In this document: positions 37,101 to 49,805 of the stretch, one piece after another | Numbering within the stretch: position 1 is the first letter of the stretch | Layout of the letters: each line of letters starts with the position of its first letter | NCBI GenBank assembly: GCA_022376465.1 | Contig: JACDTU010000009.1 | Location: forward strand, 1,240,001 to 1,304,000 | DNA length: 64,000 nt | Source of the DNA: Cubamyces lactineus | Taxonomy: Eukaryota > Basidiomycota > Agaricomycetes > Polyporales > Polyporaceae | Direction of reading: 5' to 3' | Made by a program: the position numbers and the translations under genes | Notes under the pieces: model-generated | What the model was told of the DNA's origin: nothing | What the model saw: the letters and a program-made list of their open reading frames with translations, nothing else | Databases searched by the model: none

Positions 37101-37569
37101 CGCCGCGCGGTAACCGCATGTCAGGAACGGGCAGATCAAATGGTCGAGACTTCCCCTCATGGTGATTATCTCCCAAGCCACATGAACCGCTGCCGTTATG
37201 TCCGCACGCAGCCTGTATGCAGTGGGACCAACAAGCCGTCGCCCGGACTGTGGCGACGTAGCGGGTAGAATGCGCAGTTCCACGGAGTGGTACTCCGATT
37301 TATGGGATGGCCTATGCTCACCTGAGTGACCTGGACTACATATTGAGGTAGTTGTATGTCTAGTTGTGGTGTAGAGTCGCTGAGGTCTATGGGGTCTTCA
37401 GATTCAAGCACGAAGTCCGAGGAGCCGCCGGGCATAGGCTCAGCAAACTCGCCAGTCTCTGGGGGCAGCATTTGTTAGTTTCCCGCCTCTTACCTGACCT
37501 TGGACACGGTTAGCACGTACGTCGGAAGTACTCCTCGAGCGGGTGTTCGTCAAAGAGAGGTTGCGCCAT
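34149..37569 (-). CDS. Vezatin/Inp2-like (myosin-binding domain) membrane protein
   Basis: Five minus-strand exons: 37569-37521, 37458-37322, 37036-36614, 36564-36470 and 36402-34149, encoding 985 residues. It starts MAQPLFDEHPLEEYFRQTGE. Residues about 155-190 hold one or two adjacent membrane helices (LQVPFALVSVAVLALSGGYH, then FLSLVLFSAAAYVKYVV). These are followed by a helical block with WDSAVNEAMMLIENEE, SIFYGPTSSQAPSSALRLAL and QTTQLQCDNVRQLLSALTSP, then LSQLAEMYAPPSP. This order matches the fungal myosin-binding (vezatin/Inp2) family, in which Inp2 links peroxisomes to the type V myosin. The last 650 residues are charged and coiled-coil-rich, with REERIKLAKARRASGIPL. A role in organelle inheritance is inferred. 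It shares a 382-nt divergent promoter with the GNAT-like gene. Confidence 0.65.
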
Positions 37570-37951
37570 AGAGATAGTGAGAAATAAGTGAATAGGATGA
37601 AGTTATTGTTCCAGGTCGTCAGAAGTTCGTTATGATGCAGAGGTCGAAAGCAAAGAGCGGCGCGGGTGAGACCGATGAGACACGAAAGCTGCAGAGCTGC
37701 AAGCACTGGCTGCGAATGAAGGGGGATGTGAGGAAGACGGGGAGGAGGGAGAGGGAGAGGACGGCAGGCGAGAGAGAGCCAGGATGAGCTTGAGTTCACT
37801 CCACGCGCCTCAACCGAAACCGTCTCCGTCGCACCAGCAACCCTCGGCAATCCCACTAGGCGCCCATAGCATCAGAATGTGTCACACGAATGTGACCGCG
37901 TACCTCCGCGTATGTCTCGGCCCGTCTAGCCGCCCACTCTTGTCCTCGACG
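37570..37951. promoter_or_regulatory. Divergent promoter, vezatin-like and GNAT-like genes
   Basis: 382 bases between two divergent ATGs. No known element recognised. The GNAT-like frame is open upstream to 37784, so its leader may encode extra residues. Confidence 0.3.
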
Positions 37952-38464
37952 ATGACCACCTCGACACCGACGGCGACACACACGCCGCAAGCATTACTTC
38001 AACTGCACAAGATTGATCATCCCGACGATGAGAGCATCCCGAACGTCCTAGCGCTCTCAAATGCAGTATTCGCTTTCGACGGGAGCACGAAGCATGGGTT
38101 AATTTCGTACTGGCGGGATTGCCTCTCTCATCCATCTTCATTCATACTCTACCTCGCGCCCGAAGCTGAACCTACTAGGCCGGTGGCGTTTCTCTTCGTG
38201 ATTTGGCGAAAATACGATTCGCCCCTCAAGAATGGAATCGCTGAGGGACAACACGTCTGGCTTGCTGGAGTGGCGGCTGAGTGGCGACAAGGAGGATGCC
38301 TGGCTAGGATGGTCCACGAGCTCCGCCATATCGACAAATTGACTATCTGCACCCACCCCCGCCGCTTTCCGCAAATGTGGAACTGGTTGACCCGGAGAGG
38401 ATGGAAACAAGAGCGGGAGTTTGAGGACGGGAAGGTCATGTTCACCAGGCCGGCCCAGATCTGA
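37952..38464 (+). CDS. GNAT-fold N-acetyltransferase-like protein
   Basis: A single exon encodes 170 residues from MTTSTPTATHTPQALLQLHK. The frame is open further upstream, but this ATG follows a pyrimidine stretch and starts before the folded part. The centre reads RPVAFLFVIWRKYDS (a beta strand) and HVWLAGVAAEWRQGGCLARM, corresponding in position and pattern to the acetyl-CoA-binding motif A of GNAT enzymes, although the usual RxxGxG/A signature is degenerate (WRQGGC). The end (CTHPRRFPQMWNWLTRRGWKQ) looks like the final strands and helix, with the familiar neighbouring-residue shift to GWKQEREFEDGKVMF. Substrate is unknown; close relatives occur as uncharacterised basidiomycete proteins. 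Confidence 0.6.
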   Translation: MTTSTPTATHTPQALLQLHKIDHPDDESIPNVLALSNAVFAFDGSTKHGLISYWRDCLSHPSSFILYLAPEAEPTRPVAFLFVIWRKYDSPLKNGIAEGQHVWLAGVAAEWRQGGCLARMVHELRHIDKLTICTHPRRFPQMWNWLTRRGWKQEREFEDGKVMFTRPAQI

Positions 38465-40699
38465 CTGGGTTCGTACATCATTTAATGGTACTTTGAGCGA
38501 TCCTGGCTGTGAAATGCTTATTGCAATTGTGGTTGTTGCATAGGACCTCTGCGCTCGCAGAAACTATTGGATGGAGGGCTCCCCTAACCCTCACATATCA
38601 TTCCAGGTATGCTGAAAGTGTTTTGGCTTGCATAGGAGTTACTCAGATCTTGACAAGCGCTAGTAGAGTCGACTGTATTACATGCGACGATCCGGCAGCA
38701 TCAGCAGGTGTGCAGACCTACTGACATGCATGCTAGTAGCTGTGGTATACACCGACGGCGCCACGCGACGCATGTTCCCTTTTCCGTTGGAAACTGAGTT
38801 TTTGTACTGTGATGTGAATAGCATGGTAAGGGTCAATCGATTTTCGGGCTGTGGCAGGCTTTATGACTCTAATGGATTTCAACCTCCGCCATAGAGTTCA
38901 ATATAATGTGACAGCGTCACTATCACAGCATATACTGACGAGAGCTCACGAGTCGGCGGACCGTAACCAAGTCTTAACACACGGCCTCGACGGAAGAGTT
39001 CTGCTCTGTGCACGCTACCCTGGAGCACTATTTTTTGTGTCAAGTACTTTTTGAGAGATACGAGATACAGTGCTTCGCATCAATCGCGGAACGTCCAGGT
39101 CAGCACTAACATGAAACTCGGACCTCGCGAAAGGAGATCACCGCAACGAAGAACTTAAAACATAAGGTGCGTGTTCTGGAATCTGTATGCATTGGAGCTC
39201 TGCTGTTACTACGCCAATCCCCGGATATCCATAGTGGTGAGTGTCGCGCTCATTTCCATCATATTACTGGGATCCGGCCGTTGAATGTCCTTATGGGACC
39301 TCCACGGAATGTCGCTACGTTACATAAACATCATGTGGCAACAGTTCTCAAGCGATGAGTATACCGCTCACTGTGAACGTGGCTGGCTCGGCGCGTTCTG
39401 AACGTGCTAACAACGTGCTGCACCTACTCAGCTCAATATCTTCGATATCTGGATCCTCTTGATTGCGTTAAAACCAACCTCATGAACCACTTCCACCGGT
39501 GCTACCGCTTCGTAGTTAAGCTGCCCCGTCCCTCCTCTGTGCTGCCAGGGTTTTGTCACCGCGGCCTGGGTTCTGGTCTGGCTTCTGGAAGGAGCGAGAA
39601 GTGACCAATCTCCGTTGCTTCTAGCTGTGTATCCCTCTAGCGTGCGATCCTGGGTCGCAGCAATCTCCCGCAATTGACTTTGCGCGATGCCACTGACACT
39701 TTCGAGCCCTCAAAATATCTCGAATGGTGGTCTTCTATCCTTCAACTCCCAAACGCCATAACTATCGTCAACTCTTTGCTACTTCTCTTGATGGGTGATG
39801 CCCGCCGATGCCGCCAACATTCTCCCAAACGCTCCACAGTCCATCCCTGTACCGACATTGGGCGGTCGGCTGCTCTGATATATCGATACACGTAATGCCA
39901 GGCTCACGATCGTAACCTCACCGCCGGTGACACACCTCGACCGCTCCAACAAGATGTCTCCACTCCCATCCACATATCACGACTTAAGCAATCCATCAGC
40001 AAGCGCCCTCGTGCTGCGGTCCCCCTTCAGCATCACCAGTACGCCGTCCGGTCGTTTCGCCGCCGAAGCGTCTCGTACAACAAAGGGTATACCAATACCA
40101 AGTACAGCTCCTGGGGTGCACATCACTCCTCGTGAAGAATTCGCGCCCATCTCCATGTCATTCTCACGACGTCCGTTATCCGACATTCCAGCCCTCCGTC
40201 TGACGACGACTTTGGTGATACAGCGACATGGGCATGTCCCAGATCGCCGCCGGAGCGCCAGATTTACGGCATGTGTTCCCGTCTGGCAGCTCGCGCGCAC
40301 ATCTATAGGTGGGTGGACGCAGCCACCGGCACCGTCACTGCCAGGATCTCACTGTGGACTGACAGAAAACCGAGACAGAATTGACTCGTGCATGTCAAGC
40401 CGTCATTACCAGACTCGGAGGAGGCTACTACAACGAGCGCAGGGCCATTGGCACGAGCATCGCGCCTCTCCCTCGCCCAGCGTCCACAAACAGCGCCACG
40501 GGCATCCTGGACCATTGCGCCGTTCATCACCAGATCACGGAATGGACGGCATGCGCGCCTGCTTCTCGACGCCGCACGGAGGACGCATACAGTCATCTCC
40601 GGGGCCACGCCCCCTTCTCGTCGCGCACGCGCACGCTTCCTCGCGCCACCAACGTAAGCCCTGTAGCCCGCATACGCGCATGAACCGCCGTTCGCTCGC

Positions 40700-40720
40700 A
40701 GCAGGCAGCAGGCAGCAGGC
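40700..40720. repeat. Heptanucleotide repeat, unit AGCAGGC (3 exact units)
   Basis: Three perfect copies, then a diverged fourth. Non-coding context. Confidence 0.8.
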
Positions 40721-41537
40721 GGCAAGTCCATTCGTCCGCGCGCAGAGCGGCTATGCGGCTACAGGTCTTGGACACGAATCCCGTCCACATCCTATGTGCT
40801 CGGGACGCCTGGGCTCGAGCGTACATGCGCCGTCGACAAGGGAGGAATGGAAGGTCACTACAAGGTTTACTCAAGTCAAGATGCGCGTAGCACCGCAGCT
40901 ATGTATACCGCCCCCTCCCCTCCGAGGCTGGATGCCATTGTCCCACTTCTCGACTCCTCGGGGACCCAAGCCACCCCGAGTCCACTCCGCGCACACTCGC
41001 GCTCACGCGTGGACGCACAACCGCCTCGAGAAGTTCAAGGAGCCCACCGTACCCGCCTGCAGAACCGCACAATGCCACGGCGCGAACCCCTCCTTAGAGT
41101 TACTTCGCAGCCCCCCGCGCGGCCCGGGCGCGTCGCGGGCACATTGACAGGCGGGCCTAAGCAGGATGTCTGCGCCCGCCCTATCGCTGCAGCACGCCAT
41201 GGCCAGCCCTCTGAGAGGCTCGCCGATGGATGGCGCCCCGCGCCGCAGACGCGGGCATCGAACTGCGAGCCCGAGCCAGGAGGTGCAGAAGGTGCAGAAG
41301 GAGAAGAAGAGGTAAGAAGGGGTAGCATGGGTGGACGGTGGAAGGGGAGGCCTCCTGGCGGGCGCGGTGCTTGCTGCTCCGCGTACGACATCCCGCAGCG
41401 TGCCAGTGCCAGGGCCCGGCAGAAGCGTGCAAGGTTCGGGCGCGACATCGGGCTTTGCGGGCTCTGCCGGCATGGGTGCCTTTGTCTGCCTTTGCTGCTC
41501 GTCCTTGCATTCATTCCTCTCAATCGTTCTCTCTCTT

Positions 41538-41558
41538 CCGTTTCCCGTTTCCCGTTCT
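41538..41558. repeat. Heptanucleotide repeat, unit CCGTTTC (3 units)
   Basis: Two perfect units and one diverged. It is the same heptamer, in another register, as that at 11834-11854, and is directly followed by a CG palindrome. Confidence 0.75.
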
Positions 41559-41578
41559 GGAGCGCGCGCGCGCGCTCC
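41559..41578. repeat. 20-bp perfect palindrome of alternating CG
   Basis: A perfect self-complementary 20-mer, GGAG, then alternating CG, then CTCC. It could extrude a hairpin or adopt left-handed DNA. Confidence 0.7.
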
Positions 41579-44500
41579 GGCGTTGTATGCATGTCTGCTG
41601 CAGCGACTGATCTATCTCTTGCGGAGACAGGTTCCGTGGACGCGCTAGTGCGTATCGTAGTACGTACTGGCTCGTAGCACGTGGGTGGCGTTGAGCACTC
41701 ATACTTGGACTATGACTAGTACGGGGCGCGAATTTGACGCGTACGGCATTCTCAGCCCCAATGCTGGCACGCGAAAGCCTATCATGAGCTTTTCGCGCGA
41801 GCGGCGACGTCGATGCATGCATTCCCATATGTGCGCGAACTTACCTTATAATCATACCGTACAACGTCCGAGGCCAGCGAGCCGCCTAGGCCTGCGGGGT
41901 GTGCATTTTGGGGTGCTTGGGGCCTGGCATCAGCAGACCGCTCGCAGCGTATGTTCGCTCGTGGTCCCCCGCACGGACATGGAGACATGTCGAAAGGCTC
42001 CCGTCCTGCGGGCAGGCGCTCCCAGGGGATTCTTGGCGGCATCAAGAACAGCGCGTCATTTGCCGTGCACTGGGTGCTAACCCTTCCATGTCACTTGTGG
42101 CATAAGGTTCCTTGGTTGGATTGTTATCGACGTCGGGTCCGATATTGATAAGACCATAGCTTGTTAGTTTGGAAATTATGGGTAAAGCCCCGTGCTCCAC
42201 CACCTGCAGTGATTTGCGATGTGTGAGCGGTCTCAAACTCCAACAGGACGCATGACACGAGTGCGAGGAAGACAGCTGGTGGACCGCGCGCGAGGCCGAA
42301 ACCTTGAAGCATATACCCAGGCGTTACTCCACGAGTAAATCAAGAACCGCATCCGCGCGCGTGCTGAATTGGGGAAGAGAAGAGGGGGACCGAGGCGACC
42401 TTCTGACTGGGGGGTGGGATGCGAATTCTACCGGATATGAAGCGTTCTTTCTTGCGGATGGAGAAGGCGTGCAGTTATCAGCTCGAGGCGTGACGTACGC
42501 TTGGCCGCGCACGTCCGCGTTCTGGCGCGACATTGACACGGGCGCAGCTAGCGCAGCCTCGTGTGTACTCACCCTCCGCCCCAATTACGTAACCCGCCCC
42601 GGCCATTCCGTCTCCCCGTCTGGCCGAGGCCCTCGTCCAGGTACAGCAGCACCCCAGCACCATCCCTCGCTTAGCTTTCCTCAGACACCCCTTGTTCTTC
42701 TTCTGTCCACCTCTCCTCTTTTCCTCCACCTGTCTGCCCTCGGCGCACATCGCCTTCCCCGCCTCCGCATGTCGTCGTCTCACGAGACGCCCTGCCGCAA
42801 ACTGGGTCCGCGTGGGCTAGCGCCCTGGCGCCCCGGACACAAAGTCACGATGGCCCAAGCTGGGGACAGCGTGGGGTGAGCCGTAGCCGATAAGAAGAGA
42901 GCCGAGGAGGGGGTTCTGGCGAACGATCGCAGGAAGACGCTGATAGACTCTGCGCGATCGAAGGCATGCCCAGATTGGGGCAGATCTGGCCTCTTCTGCT
43001 CTCCCCCGTGCTCCTCTACCCGCCATCGGGCAATCCCATCCCCGCCATCACCCCAGCCCGAAGCACGAAGCATGGCCTGCGTCTACTCAGCCTTCTGCGC
43101 GTCACGGCATCAAGCACTGGGTTCACGATACGCGGCGCCGGGCACAGTAGCAGCAGTACCGTATGTTGCGCTTTGTACGTCTTACGCATGGGAGAGCGTG
43201 AGGCTATCGCGTAAGTGTCTCTGCGACATTAGTCCGCACGCAGTAGGCGAATTGACTTATCGCGTCCAAGAAGGCAGACGTGGCCCGAGCGGACACCCGC
43301 GCGTTCCCAGCCGTGCTTCCGCGGTGGCGTATTCCTGGGGCCCGTGCATACTCAACGCCGGACAGAATCGCCAAATCAGGCGATACGCTTGTCGCGCGCG
43401 GTCCTCGAGTGCTGCAGCGCCCGGACACGCCATCTTCTCGCGTCATCCGACCTCGTCCAACTCTCCCTGCGCAAGCGTAATCCTAGCTGGAGAGAGGGAA
43501 CCCATTCCGTAAAGTATACGCCGGAGAGCTCAGCCCTTCGTCCGCCGATGTACGACATTTGCCGTTTCTGGTCGTCCTCATACGCACCGTGACCGCCACG
43601 CCCACGTCAGACCGACCCTGCGCTAGCGGATTGGGCGCAGATCAGCCCCTTCGCGGGAGCCTCGACCGTGCACCGGCCCTTTCTGCTCCTGCTCGCATGC
43701 CGTGGAGAGGTAAGCGAAGGTATATCGCTGCCCATGTGTTATCCGGCTCAGACACGGCGCGTCATGGGGCTCCCGCGCACGCGTGCACGACGCAGGGGCA
43801 CGTCTGCCACCCGAGTCTGAGCCTGCCTCGTGGGGCACGCTGATCGTCCCTTCCGAGTTTTAACAGTCTTGTACTGTAACTTGTTCCCACCGCCGCGCGA
43901 CTTCGTTTTTTGTATCATGCCCCGTTTGGAAGGTGTGCTTGTGCATCTTGGGATGCTCGTACTAACTCTTGCCTGTGGTGAGTGGGATCAGCCGCATCGC
44001 CGTCGGCCATCATCGTGTTCATGGATCGCTCGCTTGCCAGTGTCACTGCGAACGAGGGCACACACATTGCATGCTCGTGCATGTCCGCCGGTTCATAGGT
44101 AATCCTTCCATGGTCACCCGCGAGCCATCGTCGAAGAACGATAGGCAGACATCTAGCATGAGTATGATTGACTATCCTCGAAGCTCACTGGGAGCCTACT
44201 CGCTAGCTGAGCAGCTGCGACGCGCGCGGGCCTCTTCCTTCTCCAGACTTCAACCTTCAAGCCTTCTCTCTCGGACGTCCACCCACCCACATTGGCAGAG
44301 CACCCGAGGAGCGCCGGATCCGCCGGGCCCTTGCACGTTCTACCCGCGCTCCCGTGCTGCCGTACGTACACCCGCGACAGCGAGCTTGGCACGGCGCACG
44401 TCCGTCCTCTCGAATTCCGAGCGATGCAGCCGGGTGGGGTTCGTGATGCGCTACGACGATCCTGAGAGGCTGGGACTCGGGAGACACGCGAGCCGGCACG

Positions 44501-45856
44501 GTGGCGGAGCGGCTCCGAGTCGAGACGCGCACGTACGTACGGGCTGCATGCGGTGGGTGTGGGCCCCGTGGGGTGCGGCGCTGGCAGTATGTACTATGCA
44601 CTATGTATGTAACTCGACCGTCTTGTCCTGGCGACCAGCAGTCGCCGAGCGGGCGAGCGCGGGTGGGCGGTCGGTGTGGAACTTTAAATTCTTCGCGTTC
44701 GCGAGTCAGGAACTTCGGAAATTCCAAACACCAAGGCTGGTCTGAGTGCTGTAAGCCTCTGGTAAGTACCATGCGTGTACGTACATTCATATTGGCGCAC
44801 TGACGGGTTGCTAGGTCCTGACGCTAACGGGGCGCTGGCGGATCGTCTTTCTGGGCTTTCTGGGGCTCGCGGAGGATTTACCGTGCCCTTCCTTCGGCTG
44901 CTGTCAGGCCTCGACATTTGCTCCTTCGAGTCTTCATGCGAAGTTCCTGAGCGCAGCTGAGCTCATGCCTCGACATCCGTGTACGCCGCGAACTTCGGTG
45001 GGGATGCTACACGTCGAGCGTGCGATAGCGAGATCACCATGTCCATTTTGGCTGCCTGAGGGCTGCTGCTAGCGGGCTGGGGTCGGTAGTAGGTTCCCCA
45101 GTGCCGTTCAAGTCCAGCGAAGTCGAAGCCCTGGCTGCCTGCGAAGGACGCGTATGTAGCACCCGGCGGGACGCTGCCTCGGGCTTCTGAGTCGACGCAT
45201 ACCGTAAGCAGGGTGCCGCATTCATGCAGGAGCGGAAGTGCCTGAGAGTCTGAGACGGGTCCGAGGGCGCCCGTGGTTCTGTCGATGGGTTCCATGCACA
45301 CCGGGGCCCAGGGCTAGTCGAACTTGGAGTGGCCCTTGTATCGGAGTGCTGCTTGAGGCCGAGATGTTGCGAAGCAAGAGAGACACGTGCGTGCATGCAT
45401 GCATGTCTGAGTGAACCGTGAGCTAAGACCTCTCGTCGGAAGTAACGGAGATGATGCGAAGTTCTGTGTTGTACATGGGCGAGTCGGGGCTGTCATCGAC
45501 TCAGGCTGTCGCGTCGCTGGCTTGACTCGGCGGATGCGGAACAGACATGGATCCAAAACGTTGAACGTTGAACTTTCCACTCTGAAAATTGCAAACTTCG
45601 AGTCTGCTGCTCCTCAACGTTTTGCCCCCGGTCGTAGCCCCACCTTTCGAGCCTCCGACTCGCCGGGGCGCGATGACACAGTCCCATATACGCCGCGACA
45701 ACAATACCTACCGTACTCAGCGACTTTGGCTGCCGGGGCGGTGAGACCTGCTGAGCACTTGAGGCCTTGAGGCTTGAGCGGCCCAACTTAGTGAGAGCGT
45801 CGCCTTCGACGGCCGCGAAGTCGAAGGTTCGAGCGGAAACCTCGGATGTGCGTCGT

Positions 45857-45884
45857 GCATCGTGCATAATGCATAATGCATAAT
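45857..45884. repeat. Heptanucleotide repeat, unit GCATAAT (3 exact plus 1 variant)
   Basis: GCATCGT followed by three exact GCATAAT units in a GC-rich context, so it is a local AT-rich island. Confidence 0.8.
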
Positions 45885-47116
45885 GCGACCAGCTTCCAAG
45901 GCTGAAGACCGAAGCAGCTCGCTCTCGCGTGGGTGCACCGTGCGCGGGCGGTAGAACCCTCGCGGGGACTCGGAGTCGCGCGACCTTCGTGGGTGCCTAT
46001 TGAAGTTGCTCGCATCCTATCCGTGCCACGCGCGGCTGGAGCGAGAGCTCGGGGTTCTGCATTCAGTGCTCATTACCCGGTGCACACGCACGGTGGTAAG
46101 AGGCAATTTGAATAGAGGCGGGCGGACGAGGAGGGACGCTTGAAGCTTGAGCTAAACGGGGACAAGGTTTCTTCCGTGTCCCGGGTCTGGGAACTGCTCC
46201 GTCGCTGCACCCAATCCTTGTACTTACTATTCAATCACGAGTGGAAGCTACCGACTGGTTGCCTGCAGGGTTTGGCCTGAGGTGGGAGTCCTGACGTCGA
46301 GTGATCAGTCTCACGTCTTCAATGGGGCTGCCATACATCTAATCTGTGTACGTACCGCATTCGTGGTACCCGAACCGCTCGACGCTCACGCACACTTTAT
46401 CAGCAATGCAGTCTTTGGAGACTCTCCGCATCACGCCGCGAAGCCAGCCAGACGTGAGGCCCAAGTTCCCGGAGTAACGGCCTATCTCGAATTCCGCTGA
46501 GCTGCGGGAGGGCATATGTACGTGAGAGCGACGTCAGGCTCGATACACATGGTGCCCCTTCATTAAGCATGAAGACAAGTAGTCTATCGCTCTGAGAGTG
46601 CGTTCCTGGACGCAGACGGCAGCACACACGGTACACACGCCATAGTATGTTTCCGCAGCCCTGCGTGTGAACACGACATGGATGGCGAGCTTTCGGAGGG
46701 TGGGGACGCAAGAGGTCGATGATGATGATCTGACATGTTATAGAGTTGCTGTAATTAGCAAGGACGACACGGGGTTGAGTCGGCGGTTCGACGTACGCGT
46801 TCATCGACTGTGATCTTCCACCTTCCACGACCGTCGCCGCCGGCATGCCCAGCGCAGATCCGGGCACAGTACCGATACTGCGAGCCTCAGCTGATTGCGT
46901 CGATGTCCACTTACGAGTGGGGGACCTGTAAGGCCCAGCAGCCCGAGCGTGGTCGCGGTCGCGCGCAGGAGAATACTGATGCCAACAGCCAACGCACCCC
47001 GTGCGTAGCGTTCTATACGCAGCATCGTGATCAGAATGTGGGCCCATAGACGTCCATAGCATCCGAAACGGGGCTCGGAGCCATGCGGCAGCGTCCACGC
47101 CCGCCCACAGTGACAC

Positions 47117-47144
47117 CCTGAAGCTTGAAGTCTGAAGGCTGAAG
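47117..47144. repeat. Heptanucleotide repeat, unit YTGAAGN (4 units)
   Basis: Units CTGAAGC, TTGAAGT, CTGAAGG and CTGAAGC in perfect register. Related two-unit versions (GCTTGAA/GCTTGAG at 46138-46151 and CTTCAAC/CTTCAAG at 44248-44261) occur nearby. Confidence 0.75.
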
Positions 47145-47813
47145 CCAGAGCACGACAGCGGCAAGCATGTGCATGCCACGCGACTCCGCGCGAGGCGTTC
47201 CCCGAGAGATGCGTGATGCGAACAGTAGAGCCAAAACCAGTTTCAACAGCGCTGACCGCGACCGTCGACGGGGACGTGCGTGCTCGTCTGGGTACTGGGT
47301 GCTGATTCCGACGCACACTCCATCGCTGCTGCGTCCACCACATACTGAGGCACTTCGTGATGCGTATCATGTTGCAGATATCATGATGCCATCCGTCCGC
47401 GACTAAGCGTGCCATGAGCGGCCTTCGCCCGGACGCGCTCCACGATGAAGCACTAAAGTACTGAATACGTGGTCGTATCGGGACAAGTCCAAACTAGCAG
47501 AGCCTTCGTGGCACCCTGTCCCCGCCGGACATACGGCACCTCCCCGTCCGCGACGCCACAACCCCGCCACCGGCGTAGCAGTGGCGTCAACGAACGCCGG
47601 CAGCCCTATACTAGCAGTAGATGACCTTCGTGCTCTTGCCGCCCTCGATCGTAGCCAAGACAGTCAACCAGTCAAGTCCGGGCTTACGCTGGATGTCGCG
47701 ACACGGGACCGCTAATGCCGTCCGGCATAACGTCATCCCACGACTTGCTGTTTCTGTGCAAAGTGTTTGAGCTGTGTGAGCATGACAGCACTTATCTGGA
47801 AGCACTGGTGAGG

Positions 47814-47860
47814 CCCAGCCAGAACCCGCACGTTCCAGGTATGTCCGTATGTGTCTGTAT
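47814..47860 (+). repeat. Left arm of a dispersed inverted repeat
   Basis: The first 27 bases (CCCAGCCAGAACCCGCACGT and 7 more) are identical to the reverse complement of 48898-48924. The match continues with a few differences through a TATGTGTCTGTAT block. Confidence 0.7.
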
Positions 47861-48520
47861 GTGTCTATTCTGTCTGTATCTGTCCCGGTTCTGTCCAATT
47901 CGATCTGTTGTTGTCCATCGCTAAAAATAGTCCGATTAGCACCCGATTGACGTAGCCTCCTTATACATTGTCCTCCATAACTTGGCCGGAGTGGCTGCAT
48001 GATATAACATATGTATTTCCCATGTTACGAAGGAATGTACATCGTCGTGTAGGCCCCTACATACATCTCTGTTCTATCTACACTCTTTTGCACCATTTGT
48101 ACTCTGACGTCATAGCTGTCGGCGAGCGACACAGTAAAAAGCAAGCTCTCCGGACAAAGTCCGCTCTGTCCACCCTCTCCTCTTGCCACCATGACTCGCA
48201 CTGAATCATCTGTTGAGCTACTGCTATTGTGTATTGCTAGCTACGCTAGGGGCGGAGTAACTCACAAAGGTGGCCCAGCAAGCCGCAAGACCACAGGTAA
48301 GCCTAGGTAAGCGCATATACACACATTACAGGTGAGTCATTCGTCCACGGACAGGCGGCTAGCAAACAAGCAGACATCTAGGTAGGTGGTCGGACACAGG
48401 AATCACGCAGGCAGCGCGGCAATAGTGACACCCCCAGGCGCATTATTAGTGAGTCAAGCAGGCATATCGAGGGATGGCGTGGGGTTCGGCGGGCGCGATG
48501 GACACAATGGGCTGGTGCTG

Positions 48521-48662
48521 TGAGCAGGCGGGCAGGCGAACAGGCGGGCGCGTCGTGGACGCGCACGCGCGAGCGAGTGGGCGAGCGGGCGAACATGCGA
48601 GTGCGTGGGCGCGGACGAACGAACGGGTGCGTGCGCGGACGAGTGGGTGCGTGGTGCAGGCA
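48521..48662. repeat. G-rich degenerate tetranucleotide-like array (GCGN/GNGC)
   Basis: About 140 bases made of GCGG, GCGA, GTGC and GAAC words with strong strand asymmetry (G on the plus strand). No exact unit; old expansions overlaid by mutation. Confidence 0.5.
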
Positions 48663-48877
48663 AGCGGGTGGACCCGGGGTTGTGTCCGGTAGCTTTCGGA
48701 TGGTCTCGTTTTGTATGCAGCAGTGCATAGATCTGGATACATCCAGATATGTTTGAACAGACCTGGAGATATATGGAACGCTACGAACATCTCTGGATAG
48801 AAAATAATCGTTCTATAGGACAAGTTTCGTTCTGGTTGTGTCCAGGTATGTCCGCAGATTGGGACACATCCGGATCG

Positions 48878-48924
48878 ATACAGACACATACAGATCGACC
48901 TGGAACGTGCGGGTTCTGGCTGGG
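48878..48924 (-). repeat. Right arm of the dispersed inverted repeat
   Basis: Reverse complement of 47814-47860, identical over the outer 27 bases, with a spacer of about 1.0 kb. Confidence 0.7.
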
Positions 48925-49805
48925 GGTGAGGGGTTGCAGCGGACATATCAGGGACACCGTATGATTGCGATGGGCCGCTGTAGGTACACTGCACCATCCC
49001 CCGGCAGGCCGTCCGTTCGATGCATGCGCATATAGCCTTGTCTGCGCGGCCCTCTGCTCGAAGCCTATTCGGCCGCGCAAACGCCGCATCGGTACCCGGG
49101 GCAAAAGCGTCACGTACGGCGCTGCCGTCGAGCGGCATCAGCGCGAGTGGCAAAGCGTACATGCGTACACGGGTAAGACGCGATCCCGAGGCCTCCGACG
49201 CGCGAGCTGCGAGCCGCGTGCGGGTGCGAAGGGGAACTCTCGCCACTCGCCGCAGAGGGCAAGTAACCAGAGTCCAATCAGGGAGTGATGAAGTAGGGCA
49301 TAGCGATAGGGTCGCAGGCAAGAGGGAGGAGGATTGCTGGGATCACGGCTTGGTTGTGCCAGGGTCTGAATTGCGCACGGGCGCTCCGGTGTCAGAGCGG
49401 AAGCGGGTGCGGTGAGCGATCGCGCTGGGTTCCGAGCAACACCGATACGGTACTCGTTGCTCTGGCTTCAGGCCTTCAGGCCTTGGGGTGCGTGGGAGGA
49501 ACGCTAATCCAAGCTCAAGCTCAGGCTCGAGCTTGAACCCGGACTGGGATGTACATGTGCGGTGCTGTACACTAGAGGCGGAAAGCTGAAAGGCGAGAAG
49601 AACTTGGTTGAGTGAGGCGAGGCAGGGAGGACGAGGTGCCGAGAGAGAAGGAACGCCTCGAAAGGATCAGCATTGCGCGGAGGCGAGCAGGGAGGAAGGG
49701 GAGAAGCAAGCCCGGGGTGAGTGCAGCTGCGTCACCCATGGGCCATGGCCACGAGCGGGCATACTGTACGGGCGCGGCAGTCCCGCGCGAGACCTGCTGC
49801 TCAAT

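Noticed and set aside
39927..41147. A 406-codon plus-strand frame in the gene-poor region
   Set aside because: Antisense and other-phase frames are equally open, residue usage is His/Arg/Pro/Ser-rich as expected of GC-rich non-coding DNA, and no family is recognisable. Only its first 100 codons look somewhat protein-like.
47814..48924. Intact transposon with terminal inverted repeats
   Set aside because: The arms are diverged on their inner side, no target-site duplication could be seen, and the spacer holds no transposase. Kept as a repeat pair only.
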